Of a stretch of 64,000 nt of DNA, positions 17,402 through 27,317 are shown piece by piece. Source of the DNA: an uncultured Roseburia sp. (GTDB lineage: Bacteria > Bacillota > Clostridia > Lachnospirales > Lachnospiraceae). The translations under genes and the position numbers were made by a program. The stretch's first letter is position 1. The number at the start of each line of letters is the position of its first letter. Below the pieces are notes generated by a model. It did not search any database. It was given only the letters and a program-made list of their open reading frames with translations, and was not told where the DNA came from. The stretch is taken from assembly GCA_946002055.1 (NCBI GenBank), contig CAMFYL010000002.1, forward strand, positions 78,014 to 142,013, written 5' to 3'.

Positions 17402-17446
17402 ATATAAAATAACTGATGTTATATAACAAAAACGGAGGAAGAGGAA

Positions 17447-18331
17447 ATGTGGAACAGAAAAGCAATTAAGGAGGCTGCTAAGAAACGTGTATCAGCCAAC
17501 TATTGGAAAATGGTGTTGGTTGGATTGATATTAGCACTGCTGACAGGCGGAACAGGCGTGAGTTATTCCTTTGGAGGAAACAACTTCTCGAATGAAAATC
17601 AGCAGGAATCAGACGAATTTATCACTGATTTCGAGGATGATATTGTGGATAGCTTTGGCAGAGGAATTCCCGGTATGGTGGATCCATTCTTTGGCAGAGG
17701 AGAGAGTGTGGCTTTCGGTATGTTTATGGGAATGTTTGCACTCGTTATGCTTATTGTCATTGCAATCGCTATCCCACTGGCAATCTTTGTATTTAATCCA
17801 TTGGTTCTTGGAGCAAAGAGTTTCTTCTATGTGAACATTAAGGAGGATGCTGATATCAAGGAACTTGGCAAGGGATTTGACAAGAGTTATCTCAACAGGG
17901 TGAAGATTTTATTCTTGGTGGATTTGTTTGTATTCCTGTGGTCGCTTCTCTTTGTGATTCCGGGTATCATTAAGGCCTACGAATATCGTATGATTCCTTA
18001 TCTTTTGGCTGAGAATCCTGATATGAGTCGTGAGGAGGCTTTTGCAACCAGTAAGAAAATGATGACAGGTAACAAGTGGAACGCATTTGTATTTGACTTG
18101 TCCTTCATTGGATGGTTCCTTCTTTCCGGTATCACTTGTGGTATTGTTGGTATTTTCTACACCAATCCATATTACTATCAGGCTGATGCAATGCTCTACG
18201 ACGCAATCAAGTATGAGCGCGGTATGCATGGAATTGCATCCCATGCACAGGCGGCTACAGATAATGTATTCGACGCTGAAACAGTAACGGTAGAGGATGT
18301 GACGGAAGAGAATTCCGACCATAGCATCTAA
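17447..18331 (+). CDS. DUF975 family membrane protein
   Basis: This 294-residue protein opens with MWNRKAIKEAAKKRVSANYWKMVLVGLI, the family hallmark (WxRxxLKxxAKxxL...NYWK) of DUF975. Membrane segments lie at about 21-36, 86-120, 150-172, 205-235 and around 240. The family motifs EYRMIPYLLAENPDMSREEAFATSKKMMTGNKW and the C-terminal TNPYYYQADAMLYDAIK are present. An acidic, Gly/Phe-rich loop (about 45-85) lies between the first and second helices. The function of the family is not known. It is monocistronic, between its own promoter and a strong terminator. GGAGGAAGAGG precedes the ATG. Confidence 0.88.
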   Translation: MWNRKAIKEAAKKRVSANYWKMVLVGLILALLTGGTGVSYSFGGNNFSNENQQESDEFITDFEDDIVDSFGRGIPGMVDPFFGRGESVAFGMFMGMFALVMLIVIAIAIPLAIFVFNPLVLGAKSFFYVNIKEDADIKELGKGFDKSYLNRVKILFLVDLFVFLWSLLFVIPGIIKAYEYRMIPYLLAENPDMSREEAFATSKKMMTGNKWNAFVFDLSFIGWFLLSGITCGIVGIFYTNPYYYQADAMLYDAIKYERGMHGIASHAQAATDNVFDAETVTVEDVTEENSDHSI

Positions 18332-18353
18332 TTCATAAGAGACCGGAAGCAGT

Positions 18354-18398
18354 TGTGTGTAAATTAGATTTTTATCTAGTTTACACACATTTTTTTTT
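18354..18398 (+). terminator. Rho-independent terminator before addB
   Basis: A long stem TGTGTGTAAA (18354-18363) / TTTACACACA (18380-18389), extended inward by TTAGAT/ATCTAG, is followed by nine T. It ends the DUF975 unit. A TATAAT at 18400-18405 directly downstream may be the -10 of the addB promoter, but I see no good -35. Confidence 0.88.
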
Positions 18399-18434
18399 GT
18401 ATAATGGGGATGTAATTTTACGATGGAGGGGAAT

Positions 18435-21400
18435 ATGTCCTTACAGTTTATTCAGGGAAATGCGGGAAGTGGAAAATCCACTTATTTGTATCAGACAATT
18501 ATAAAAGAGGCCATGAAATATCCGAAGAAAAACTATCTGGTAGTGGTACCGGAGCAGTTTACGATGCATACACAGCAACAGCTGGTTTTTATGCATCCGG
18601 CCCATAGTATTATGAATATTGATGTGCTTAGCTTTGATAGGATGGCATATCGTGTGTTTGACGAACTGGGAACGGATACCTTGCAGGTGCTGGAAGAGAC
18701 AGGAAAGCATCTTCTGTTGCGAAAGATTGTTCAGGAACAGCGGGATAACCTGCAGGTGTTGCAGAAGAACAGTAGAAGACCTGGCTATATTGCTCAGATA
18801 AAGTCATTGATTTCTGAGCTGATGCAGTATGATATTTCACCGGAGAATTTAGAGGAGATGATGGCACATCCCAAGATGCAGGATAACTTTCGTCAGAAGG
18901 CGGGGGATATCCTTGTGTTGTATCAGGAGTATCGCAGTCGTCTGGCAGGAAAATATATTACTGCTGAGGAGATTCTGCAAAAGCTCATGGATGTGGCGGA
19001 ACGGTCAGCAATTTTGCGGGGAGCTACGGTGGTGTTTGATGGTTTCACCGGATTTACCCCCATTCAGAATCAGTTTTTGCAAATGCTACTTACCCTTGCA
19101 GATAAGGTTATGGTAACTGTGACCTGTGAGCCTGATGAGAGGCTGTTTGAAGAGCCTAAGGAGCAGGACTTGTTTGCTATGGGAAAGCGCATGGCATTGA
19201 CACTATCTACGATGGCAACAAGTGTTGGCTGTGACATTGAGCCTGTCATTCGTTTGGAGCCCTCCCCAAAAGGTCGTTTTTCTCCGGAAGGATACCTGTG
19301 GCATTTGGAACAAAATCTATTTCGCCCGGAGGCAAAGCCATTTACGGGAGAAGACCCTAAGGATGCATTTGCCATGGTCAGCTTGTCAAATCCCCGCCAG
19401 GAGCTTACCTATGTGGCCTGTGAGATTGAAAAACAGGTGCGAGAGCAAAATATGCGGTATCAGGATTTTGCAGTGGTGTGTGCGGATATGGATACCTATG
19501 CCCATTTAGTTCCTGGTATTTTTGATAAGTTACACATTCCATATTTTTTAGATGCCAAGACGGAAATCGTGTTTCACCCATTTATCGAGGCCATGAAGAG
19601 CCTGTTTATGATGGTGGAGGAAAACTGCAGTTATGAGAGTGTGATGCGTCTTCTTCGCTCTGGAATGACAGACCTTAGCATCGAAGAGATTGATGCATTG
19701 GAGAACTATTTGTTAGCGGCAAACATCAGAGGGTTCGGGAAATATAAAAAGCTCTTTACCTATATGCCAATGGGGTATACCCCTGAGATGTTGGTGGAAC
19801 TCAATGAAATTCGCGAGAAGCTGGCAAAACCATTGGGGCAGTTTTATGAGAGATTTCCGGCCAAGCGGGGAACGGTGACTGCCATATCAGAGGCATTATA
19901 TCAATGGATTACCTACTATGACATGGAATTGCAGTTAAAGCAGCGAGGGGAAATGTTTGACGGCATAGGTGAGGAAAGCAAGGCCAGAGAGTACCAGCAG
20001 GTTTATGGGGTGGTTATGGATTTGATTGATAAGCTGGTGGCAATTCTCGGAGATGAGGAGATGAGCTTGGCAGAGTATGGCGAACTTCTCTCTACCGGAT
20101 TTGAGGCCTTGCGCATCGGCGTGATTCCACCGGGAAATGATCGGATCGTTGTGGGTGATATGGAGCGAAGTCGACTTTCTGACATTAAGGTGCTGTATTT
20201 GGTGGGAGCATGTGATGGGGCCATTCCAAAAAACATGGGAGGTGGCGGCATACTGACGCAGATGGAGAGACAGCAGCTACGGGATGCAGATTTTATTTTG
20301 GCGCCGACAGACCGAGAGAAAGCTTTTATGCAGCGCTTTTATCTCTATTTTGTTATGACACAGCCATCGGAGAAGCTTGTGGTTACTTACGCAAGAGTGG
20401 ACAATGGTGGAAATGCCACAAGGCGCTCTTATCTCATTGGTGTGCTGGAGAAGCTGTTTCCACAAGTGCCGGTGACAACTATGGAAACGCTACCTGTTTC
20501 TCATCAACTGCTAACCCCGGAGGTGGCAAAGGATTACATGGCGGAAGCCTTGCGAAATTGCGCCGCAGGGAATGAAATTCCACAAGAGCTTTTGGGCCTG
20601 CTTGCATGGGAAGAAACTCAGGATAAAACCGCCATGAGAAAGCTTGTGCAGGCGGCATATTATACCCATAAGAGTGAGCAGCTTTCAGCAGCGGCAGTGG
20701 ACGCTATTTTTGGAAAGGAACGCTCAGAAAGCGTGAGCCGTATGGAGCAGTATGCCCGCTGTGCTTATGGTTATTTCCTAAAATATGGGTTATACCTTCA
20801 GCCAAGAGCGGAATATGGCTTTGAGTCTATGGATATGGGTAACCTTTATCACACTGCGCTGGAGTATTATTCCAGAGCACTTGAAGCAAGGGAGGACGTG
20901 AATTGGTACACCATTTCCCAGGAGCAAATGGATGCATTGGTAAAGGAAGCCATTGGCCATACCTATCAGACCATGACAAAAACCCAGGTTATGGAATCTG
21001 CCAGAGATACCTATCTTTTACGCAGAATGGAAGCCACCCTATCACAGACCGTCTGGGTTTTGACCGAACAAGTGCGAAAAGGGGCGTTTGTGCCAAAGGC
21101 TTACGAGGTATCCTTTGATGCAGTCAGTGACGTGGAGGCTTTAAGGTTCCGGCTAGACGAAATGCATACCATGCGTCTGGTGGGCAAAGTGGACCGCGTG
21201 GATTTGTGTGAAGAACCGGATAAAGTGTATGTTAAGATTGTGGATTACAAGTCGGGGAAAAAGGATGTGGATTTGAACCAGCTTTACCATGGATTGCAGG
21301 TGCAGCTGGTTATGTATCTTAGCGCAACCATGGAAGGCCTTAAAGAAAAGTATCCGGATAAGGAGATTGTTCCGGGGGCTATGTTTTATTATCACATCCA

Positions 21401-21872
21401 CAAGCCATTTCTCTCCGGTGAAGCGGTGAGAAAATATGGAAAAGAGGACGCTTTATTAAAAGAACTGCAGATGCGAGGGGTGTTAAATAGGGATGATCAT
21501 ATCATCGAAGCCTTGCATCACGGTTTGGAAGGAAAGTCTAACGTGATTCCGGCTGGCCGAAAGGCAGACGGAACGTTGGATGCCACAACAAAGGCACTGG
21601 ATATCAAACAGTTTCAGGTGCTGAGAGATTACGTGAATCTTCTGGTAAGAGAATACGGAGAGCATATGGTAAAGGGTGATATCGATTGCAAGCCATATAA
21701 GATGGGAGATATGACGGGATGCACCTATTGCGATTTTCACAGTATCTGCGGCTTCGATAGCAGGATGCCGGGATATGAATTCCGTCAGCTGTCAGAGGAG
21801 AAGGACAGGGACCGAATTGTGGAGAATATGAAACGAGATTTGGAAATAGCGAAGGGACAATCAGATGACTAA
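18435..21872 (+). CDS. addB: ATP-dependent helicase/nuclease subunit B (AddB)
   Basis: This 1145-residue subunit of the AddAB helicase-nuclease processes double-strand breaks to 3' tails for RecA. The N-terminal Walker A is GNAGSGKST (about 8-16). The C-terminal nuclease domain has the metal/Lys motif VKIVDYKSGKK. Four cysteines, C776 and C1096, C1099, C1105, match the spacing of the 4Fe-4S 'staple' known in AddB. ATG 18435 is preferred: the upstream ATG 18423 overlaps GGAGGGG (18425-18431), which is evidently the ribosome binding site. It overlaps addA by 8 bases. Confidence 0.95.
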   Translation: MSLQFIQGNAGSGKSTYLYQTIIKEAMKYPKKNYLVVVPEQFTMHTQQQLVFMHPAHSIMNIDVLSFDRMAYRVFDELGTDTLQVLEETGKHLLLRKIVQEQRDNLQVLQKNSRRPGYIAQIKSLISELMQYDISPENLEEMMAHPKMQDNFRQKAGDILVLYQEYRSRLAGKYITAEEILQKLMDVAERSAILRGATVVFDGFTGFTPIQNQFLQMLLTLADKVMVTVTCEPDERLFEEPKEQDLFAMGKRMALTLSTMATSVGCDIEPVIRLEPSPKGRFSPEGYLWHLEQNLFRPEAKPFTGEDPKDAFAMVSLSNPRQELTYVACEIEKQVREQNMRYQDFAVVCADMDTYAHLVPGIFDKLHIPYFLDAKTEIVFHPFIEAMKSLFMMVEENCSYESVMRLLRSGMTDLSIEEIDALENYLLAANIRGFGKYKKLFTYMPMGYTPEMLVELNEIREKLAKPLGQFYERFPAKRGTVTAISEALYQWITYYDMELQLKQRGEMFDGIGEESKAREYQQVYGVVMDLIDKLVAILGDEEMSLAEYGELLSTGFEALRIGVIPPGNDRIVVGDMERSRLSDIKVLYLVGACDGAIPKNMGGGGILTQMERQQLRDADFILAPTDREKAFMQRFYLYFVMTQPSEKLVVTYARVDNGGNATRRSYLIGVLEKLFPQVPVTTMETLPVSHQLLTPEVAKDYMAEALRNCAAGNEIPQELLGLLAWEETQDKTAMRKLVQAAYYTHKSEQLSAAAVDAIFGKERSESVSRMEQYARCAYGYFLKYGLYLQPRAEYGFESMDMGNLYHTALEYYSRALEAREDVNWYTISQEQMDALVKEAIGHTYQTMTKTQVMESARDTYLLRRMEATLSQTVWVLTEQVRKGAFVPKAYEVSFDAVSDVEALRFRLDEMHTMRLVGKVDRVDLCEEPDKVYVKIVDYKSGKKDVDLNQLYHGLQVQLVMYLSATMEGLKEKYPDKEIVPGAMFYYHIHKPFLSGEAVRKYGKEDALLKELQMRGVLNRDDHIIEALHHGLEGKSNVIPAGRKADGTLDATTKALDIKQFQVLRDYVNLLVREYGEHMVKGDIDCKPYKMGDMTGCTYCDFHSICGFDSRMPGYEFRQLSEEKDRDRIVENMKRDLEIAKGQSDD

Positions 21873-24800
21873 GTGGACAGATGAACAACAGAAAGTCATT
21901 GATACAAGAGAAAAGAATATGCTGGTGTCGGCGGCAGCCGGTTCCGGAAAGACAGCGGTGTTAGTGGAGCGAATTGTTCAAAAGGTATTAGATACAAAGC
22001 ACCCGGTGGATATTGATGAGATCCTTGTGGTGACATTTACCAGAGCAGCAGCAGCGGAAATGCGCCAGCGTGTACTGGATGCCATTAACGATGCCTTGGA
22101 AAAGGATCCCCAAAATCCCCATTTGCTTCGTCAGGCTACCTTGGTTCACACAGCATTTATCACCACCATCGACAGCTTTTGTAGTTACGTGGTTCGCAAT
22201 CACTTCTATGAGATTGATTTGGAACCCGGCTATCGCATTGGTGACCAGGGTGAGATGAAGCTGTTGGAAAATGCTGCCATGGACGCCATGATGGAGGAGC
22301 AATATGACATTGCAAAGTGTGAGGAGAACTCTGTATTTATCGCTTTGATTGATGCCTATGGGAAAGAGAATTCCGATGGGCCGGTGACAGAAATTGTGCA
22401 CACCCTTTTTCAAAAATCCCAGAGTTTCCCCTGGCCGGATGAGTGGTTGGATACATTGGCAAAGCCATATCAGGTTACCAATGTGAAAGAACTGGTAAAC
22501 ACCGACTGGTTTGCATGGATGATTTCTCTCATCCGGGGCACAGTGGAAGAAGCCTTAGAAGATACAAAACGATTACTGGAAACTTGCCGGTTGCCGGATG
22601 GACCGGATTGCTATCAGGCAGGTTTGGAAGCGGATATTGTGATGTATGAAGATCTGCTTGCGTATGGGGAAAGACAGAGGTTTTACGAGGCCATCAGAGA
22701 GTGCAAATATGGGCAGATTGGCCGTAAGCCGAGAAACTATGACAGAGATGTAGACATACTTGAGGGAGTAAAGAGTCGTCGGGATGAGATCAAAAAGAGA
22801 ATAGAGAGCTGTATAAAGGATTACTGTGCCAAGAGTCTGGAAGAGGTAGTAACCGAGATGCAATCTCAGCGACCATATGTCGAGGAACTGGTTCGCTTGA
22901 CAAAGTGTTTTGCGAAAACCTTTGCTGCGTTGAAAGCAAGAAAGAACATTTTGGATTTTTCGGATGTGGAACATTTCGCTCTTGATATCTTAAAGGATAA
23001 GGACACCCATGAATGTAAGCAGGCTGCCATAGAATTTCAAAAGCAGTTTGACGAGGTTATGATTGATGAGTATCAGGATAGTAACTACATTCAAGAAGAG
23101 ATACTGACTGCCATCACAAGAGAAGACAAGGGACAGCACAACCTTTTTATGGTGGGAGACGTAAAGCAGAGTATTTATCGATTCCGTCAGGCTTGCCCAT
23201 CGCTGTTTGTAGATAAGTATGATCGATATACCAAGGGAGAAGAGGGCTGTGTGGCTATTGATTTGCCGAAGAATTTTCGAAGCAGAGAACAAGTGCTTTC
23301 CTTTGCCAATGATGTATTCTATCAGCTGATGCATAGGGATTTGGGAGATGTGGAATACAATGAGGAGGCCGCATTATACTGTGGAGCCAGCCAATACCTT
23401 CCTGCGGAAGGTATGTTTGAGGGGGAGATTCTCATTGGAGATTCTTCTGACGCTGAGGACAAGGTTGCCTTTGAAGCCAAGCTGGTGGCAGACCGGATCA
23501 ATAGGCTTTGCCGCCATCAGATGGTTACAGACAAAGAGACAGGAAAGCTGAGAAAAATGAAGTTTTCCGATGTGGTGGTTCTCATGCGAAGCCCCGGTGC
23601 ATGGGCGGATTCCTTTATCGATGTTCTTCAGGAAAATGGAATTCCTGCTTTTGCAGAGAGTAAGACGGGATATTTTACCACCAGAGAAGTAGAAACCATG
23701 CTGAATCTGTTGCGGGTGCTGGATAATCCCTATCAGGATATTCCCCTGGCGGCAGTTCTCCACTCCGAAATCTTTGGATTTACCAATGAGGACTTGGTTC
23801 ATATCTCGCAGAAGAAAAAGTCGCTCATGACGTCTCTTATGGAGTATGCCCATACACATCCTCAGGATGAGAAGGTGGCATCTTTCTTAGATTTTTTGCA
23901 TAAGAAAAGAGAAATGATACAAGATATTCCTATCCATCAGTTGCTAGAGGATTTGATGGAGGAAACAGGATACCTGGCATATGTAACGGCAATGCCTCGA
24001 GGGGAAATGCGAAGAGCAAATCTGCAGAAACTTATGGACCAGGCAGTGGCATATGAGTCCACCAGCTACAAGGGGCTGTTTCATTTCGTAAATTATATTC
24101 AAAAGCTTGGAGAGTACAGCGTGGAAATGGGCGAGGCGGCAATCATTGGTGAGAACGATGATGCAGTGTCTATTATGAGTATTCACAAGAGTAAGGGTCT
24201 GGAATTCCCGGTTGTCATTGTGGCTGGTATGGGAAAGCAATTTAATAAGGCGGATAGCAGCGGCATGATGCTTTTGCATTCGGATCTGGGCATTGGGCTG
24301 GAGGCAAGAGATTTGTCCGGTCAGACCACAGACACCCCCCTTTATAAACGAATCGTGGCCCGGGCCAACAAGTGGGATATGTATGGGGAGGAGATGCGTG
24401 TCCTTTATGTGGCCATGACCCGTGCAAAAGAAAAAATGATACTTGTAGGTACGGTGAAGGATACAGACAAGGTTCTGGAAAAATGGGAGGAAAATCGGGG
24501 GCGCCTATCTCTTGGTGTCCGTGAAAGCGCCAATAGCTTTATGGAATGGGTGGTGCGCTCTACAGCAAGTAAGCGTGATATCTACCCTATTACGGTAGTG
24601 ACACCGGCACAGGTGGTAGTCTCTGAAGTGGCGCAGCTTCTGGAGGGACAGCAGACAAAGGAGAGGCTTCTTCATCCACAGGTATCCGCCGAGATGGTGG
24701 AGGCAATTTCCAAACAGCTGACCTATGTGTATCCTTATGAACAGTCAGAACCTTATAAGAATAAATACTCTGTGTCCGAAATTAAGCACCGGCGTATGGA

Positions 24801-25413
24801 AGAGTTTTTTGAACCTGAGGAAGTTAAGAGACCGGATTTTTTGGAAAAAGAATTCGAACCTACCGTGCCATCCTTTGTTTCAAAGAGAGAAGCTGGTGGT
24901 GTGAATCAGGGGGCACTTCGTGGAACGGCAATGCATCGCTTCCTGGAGTGTTATGATTTTGCATCCCATGCATCGATGCAAACACAGTTAGATGCCATGT
25001 GCCAAAAAGGGTATCTCTCTTCTAACCAGCGGGATCTGCTTTTGGAGGATAAACTGGAAAAATTCCTTGCAACACCACTTGCCGGCAGAATGGGTGTGGC
25101 GGCTGAGGCAGACGAACTCTATAAGGAGAAACCATTTGTCATGAGTGTTACTCCTGGGGAGCTGTTTTTGGATGCAAAAGAAAACAATGACACTCTTTTG
25201 GTGCAGGGAATCATTGACGTCTTTTTCGTTGAAGACGGAGGCATTGTGTTGCTTGACTATAAAACCGACCGGGTAAGTAGTGCCCAAGAACTGATCAACC
25301 GATATCAAATTCAGTTGCAATTGTATGGCAGAGCGTTGGAACGCAGCCTGAATCTACCGGTGAAGGAAATTTTAATTTACTCCTTCGCCCTGGAGGAAAC
25401 CATTTCCATCTAG
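21865..25413 (+). CDS. addA: ATP-dependent helicase/nuclease subunit A (AddA)
   Basis: This 1182-residue UvrD-like helicase plus nuclease is the motor of AddAB. Motif I AAAGSGKT is at 23-30, motif II MIDEYQDSN near residue 400, and motif III/IV region GDVKQSIYRFRQA follows. The C-terminal motifs SIMSIHKSKGLEFPVV and VLYVAMTRAKEKM are visible. The C-terminal RecB-type nuclease has GTAMHRFLE, QGIIDVFF and LLDYKTDR, a complete D-x-D/K active-site set. The length is typical. The start overlaps addB, so the subunits are coupled. Confidence 0.96.
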   Translation: MTKWTDEQQKVIDTREKNMLVSAAAGSGKTAVLVERIVQKVLDTKHPVDIDEILVVTFTRAAAAEMRQRVLDAINDALEKDPQNPHLLRQATLVHTAFITTIDSFCSYVVRNHFYEIDLEPGYRIGDQGEMKLLENAAMDAMMEEQYDIAKCEENSVFIALIDAYGKENSDGPVTEIVHTLFQKSQSFPWPDEWLDTLAKPYQVTNVKELVNTDWFAWMISLIRGTVEEALEDTKRLLETCRLPDGPDCYQAGLEADIVMYEDLLAYGERQRFYEAIRECKYGQIGRKPRNYDRDVDILEGVKSRRDEIKKRIESCIKDYCAKSLEEVVTEMQSQRPYVEELVRLTKCFAKTFAALKARKNILDFSDVEHFALDILKDKDTHECKQAAIEFQKQFDEVMIDEYQDSNYIQEEILTAITREDKGQHNLFMVGDVKQSIYRFRQACPSLFVDKYDRYTKGEEGCVAIDLPKNFRSREQVLSFANDVFYQLMHRDLGDVEYNEEAALYCGASQYLPAEGMFEGEILIGDSSDAEDKVAFEAKLVADRINRLCRHQMVTDKETGKLRKMKFSDVVVLMRSPGAWADSFIDVLQENGIPAFAESKTGYFTTREVETMLNLLRVLDNPYQDIPLAAVLHSEIFGFTNEDLVHISQKKKSLMTSLMEYAHTHPQDEKVASFLDFLHKKREMIQDIPIHQLLEDLMEETGYLAYVTAMPRGEMRRANLQKLMDQAVAYESTSYKGLFHFVNYIQKLGEYSVEMGEAAIIGENDDAVSIMSIHKSKGLEFPVVIVAGMGKQFNKADSSGMMLLHSDLGIGLEARDLSGQTTDTPLYKRIVARANKWDMYGEEMRVLYVAMTRAKEKMILVGTVKDTDKVLEKWEENRGRLSLGVRESANSFMEWVVRSTASKRDIYPITVVTPAQVVVSEVAQLLEGQQTKERLLHPQVSAEMVEAISKQLTYVYPYEQSEPYKNKYSVSEIKHRRMEEFFEPEEVKRPDFLEKEFEPTVPSFVSKREAGGVNQGALRGTAMHRFLECYDFASHASMQTQLDAMCQKGYLSSNQRDLLLEDKLEKFLATPLAGRMGVAAEADELYKEKPFVMSVTPGELFLDAKENNDTLLVQGIIDVFFVEDGGIVLLDYKTDRVSSAQELINRYQIQLQLYGRALERSLNLPVKEILIYSFALEETISI

Positions 25414-25416
25414 CTA

Positions 25417-25445
25417 TTGCTTTGTGGGGCGGTTGTGGTTATACT
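25417..25445 (+). promoter_or_regulatory. Probable promoter after addA
   Basis: TTGCTT (25417-25422) and TATACT (25440-25445) are 17 bases apart, about 95 bases upstream of the next ATG. The spacer is GC-rich. The leader downstream contains AGAGCGTGCC, a short match to the 3' side of the structured elements, too small to call a copy. Confidence 0.5.
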
Positions 25446-25538
25446 ATAGCTTGGTTTTGAAAAGAGAGCGTGCCGGGCATAGGGATGGATAACCCTGTGT
25501 AACCGGAAGTTATATGAAGTATATAGGAGGTTTATATC

Positions 25539-25805
25539 ATGAGTAGTTATGAATATGACGAGGCTTGTGTAGAGGCGTTTTTAGAGCAGCAGTTACAGCT
25601 GTTTCCGGAGAAAGTGGCAGAGAACTTTGAGGAGGCCGAGGCTTTTCTGGAGGACTGTATGGCTGTGGTGTGCCGGAATCAGGATGAAGTGATGGCATAT
25701 TTGGAAGAAGAAATGGATATTGTTGGCATGAGTCCGGAGGAGATTTTGGATGCGGAAGAAGTCTTTTCCATTGGTGATGGCAGATATTTGATTGTTGAGG
25801 GATAA
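25539..25805 (+). CDS. Acidic 88-residue protein, unknown
   Basis: The protein is strongly acidic, with about a third of its residues Asp or Glu, and has predicted long helices with repeated FLE/AFLE patterns (VEAFLEQQLQLFPEKVAENFEEAEAFLEDC). It ends in a short beta-like GDGRYLIVEG. It contains two cysteines (C10 and C40 or nearby) and no membrane segment. AGGAGG 8 bases before the ATG gives firm support for translation. It is 5 bases upstream of the foldase-like lipoprotein gene and is likely co-transcribed with it. I do not recognise a family and propose no function. Confidence 0.7.
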   Translation: MSSYEYDEACVEAFLEQQLQLFPEKVAENFEEAEAFLEDCMAVVCRNQDEVMAYLEEEMDIVGMSPEEILDAEEVFSIGDGRYLIVEG

Positions 25806-25810
25806 GATTA

Positions 25811-26806
25811 ATGAAAAGACATAAGAGGTTTGCTGCAGGACTGTTGTGTGGAATGCTTATTGTGAGCACGCTGTTCACAGGATGTTCTGTGGGAAAAAGA
25901 CAGATTTATTTTGACTCTAAGTCCGGTCGGGGCGATGTATTTAAGATTGGTGAGTTGTCCTGTCCAAAGGAAGAGGCAAAGGTTTATTTGGCAAACTACA
26001 AGAACCTGTATGGAAATTTGTACGGAACAGATTTGTGGACAGAGGAATATGATACGGGAGCAATGGAAGATAGCATCAAGGATGCGGTGCTCAGTCATTT
26101 GACAAAGGTGTATGCCTTGAATTTGTATGCAATGCAGCAGGAGATTACATTATCAGATGCAGAGAAGGAAGAGGTGGATAAGGCTGCCAAGGCCTATTAT
26201 GATTCTTTAAATCGAAAAGAAAAATCATATACCGGGGCCTCAAAGTCTGATGTTCAACAGATGTATGCACGATATGCCCTTGCAGAGAAAATGTATGTTT
26301 CTTTGATGGAAAGCGTGGATGGCAATGTCAGCGAGGATGAGGCCAGAGTCATTGACGCCTATGTGCTAATGGTCAAGAATGAGAAGCTTGCCGACAAGAT
26401 CGATAAAAAGATAAAAAACGGAGTCTCCTTTGACCGTTTGGCCAGTAGTTATAATGAACTGGATTCTATGAAGGCAACCTTTGGGAGAGGAACCTACGAA
26501 AAGGCCATTGAGGATGTGGTATTCTCCCTTGATAACGATGAGGTGTCATCAAAAATCACCACAGAGGATGGATATTATTTCTTCCAGTGTAGAAATAAAT
26601 ATAACGAACAACTCTCTGAGGAGAACAAGCTTGTGATTGTAGAACAGAGACAAAAACAGGCTATGGAAGATGTGAAATCCGCCATTGAAAAAGAGTATTA
26701 TTCTCATTTCAATACAAAGCTTTGGGATAAGATTTCTGCCCCCACTAGTTCAGAAGTTACAACAAATAGCTTTTTTTCTACGTTAGATTCGTATATGTCA
26801 CACTAG
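25811..26806 (+). CDS. Foldase-like lipoprotein (PrsA/SurA-type PPIase)
   Basis: This 331-residue exported lipoprotein has a signal peptide MKRHKRFAAGLLCGMLIV and the lipobox LFTGC with lipidation at C25. The mature protein has an N-terminal helical chaperone-like region (about 60-180, SurA_N-like). A parvulin-like segment follows (about 185-275), with LADKIDKKIKNGVSFDRLASSYNE and the strand pattern FSLDNDEVSSKI-TEDGYYFFQC. The C-terminal helices are charged. It would act outside the membrane in folding of secreted proteins. The parvulin core looks short and divergent, so catalytic activity is uncertain; a pure chaperone is possible. Confidence 0.7.
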   Translation: MKRHKRFAAGLLCGMLIVSTLFTGCSVGKRQIYFDSKSGRGDVFKIGELSCPKEEAKVYLANYKNLYGNLYGTDLWTEEYDTGAMEDSIKDAVLSHLTKVYALNLYAMQQEITLSDAEKEEVDKAAKAYYDSLNRKEKSYTGASKSDVQQMYARYALAEKMYVSLMESVDGNVSEDEARVIDAYVLMVKNEKLADKIDKKIKNGVSFDRLASSYNELDSMKATFGRGTYEKAIEDVVFSLDNDEVSSKITTEDGYYFFQCRNKYNEQLSEENKLVIVEQRQKQAMEDVKSAIEKEYYSHFNTKLWDKISAPTSSEVTTNSFFSTLDSYMSH

Positions 26807-26877
26807 ATTTTTGGGAATAAAAGGATTATAATGGACAGAGTTAGTTTATTGGGTCTTTTGCAGATAAGGAGTTAGAG

Positions 26878-27300
26878 ATGGCAGAGAACAAAAAGGTAGA
26901 TGTTAAGAAAGTGGCTGAAGAAGCTAAAAAGGCAACTGAGACAGTTAAGGCAACTGCAGAAAAGAAAGCAGAGGCAGTTAAGGCAACTGCAGAAAAGAAG
27001 GCAGAGGCTGTAAAGGCCACAGCAGAGAAAACAGCAAAGAAAGCAACAGAGACAGCAAAGAAGGCTACAGCAAAGAAGACAACAAAGAAAGTTGTTGCTA
27101 CTAAGACAGCAGTTCTTCAGTTCGCCGGAGAAGAGGTTAAGGTAGATGATGTGATTGCTAAAGCAGAGCAGGCTTTTAAGGCTGAGAATAAGAGAAAGGC
27201 TATTCACGACATCAAGGTATACTTAAAGCCGGAAGAGAGAGCAGCATATTATGTTGTTACTTCAGGTGAGAGTGAGTACGCAGGAAGAATTGATTTATAA
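26878..27300 (+). CDS. Lys/Ala-rich repeat protein with DUF6465-like C-terminus
   Basis: This 140-residue protein has two parts. Residues 1-75 are almost only Lys, Ala, Glu, Thr and Val, with an 11-residue repeat KATAEKKAEAV. It resembles the histone-H1-like or heparin-binding tails of nucleoid-associated proteins and would form a positively charged helix. Residues 76-140 form a compact domain (AVLQFAGEEVKVDDVIAKAEQAF...IKVYLKPEERAAYYVV) like the DUF6465 domain common in Lachnospiraceae. A nucleoid or cell-envelope role is possible but unproven. AAGGAG is placed 7 bases before the ATG, and a TATAAT at 26827-26832 may be its -10. A strong terminator follows. Confidence 0.75.
   Translation: MAENKKVDVKKVAEEAKKATETVKATAEKKAEAVKATAEKKAEAVKATAEKTAKKATETAKKATAKKTTKKVVATKTAVLQFAGEEVKVDDVIAKAEQAFKAENKRKAIHDIKVYLKPEERAAYYVVTSGESEYAGRIDL
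26944..27042 (+). repeat. 33-bp in-frame tandem repeat, three units
   Basis: GTTAAGG starts at 26944 and 26977, and the third unit GTAAAGG at 27010, an exact 33-base period encoding VKATAEKKAEA. The first two units are nearly identical; the third has several synonymous changes. This is a candidate for length variation by slippage. Confidence 0.85.
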
Positions 27301-27317
27301 TCCTTTAAGAAGAATTA

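Noticed and set aside
18400-18405. addB promoter with -10 TATAAT
   Set aside because: The hexamer is perfect but the expected -35 position falls in the terminator stem and has no reasonable match, so it is mentioned only under the terminator.
25455-25482. Another remnant of the structured element
   Set aside because: Only about ten bases (AGAGCGTGCC plus GGCAT) match; too little to separate from chance.
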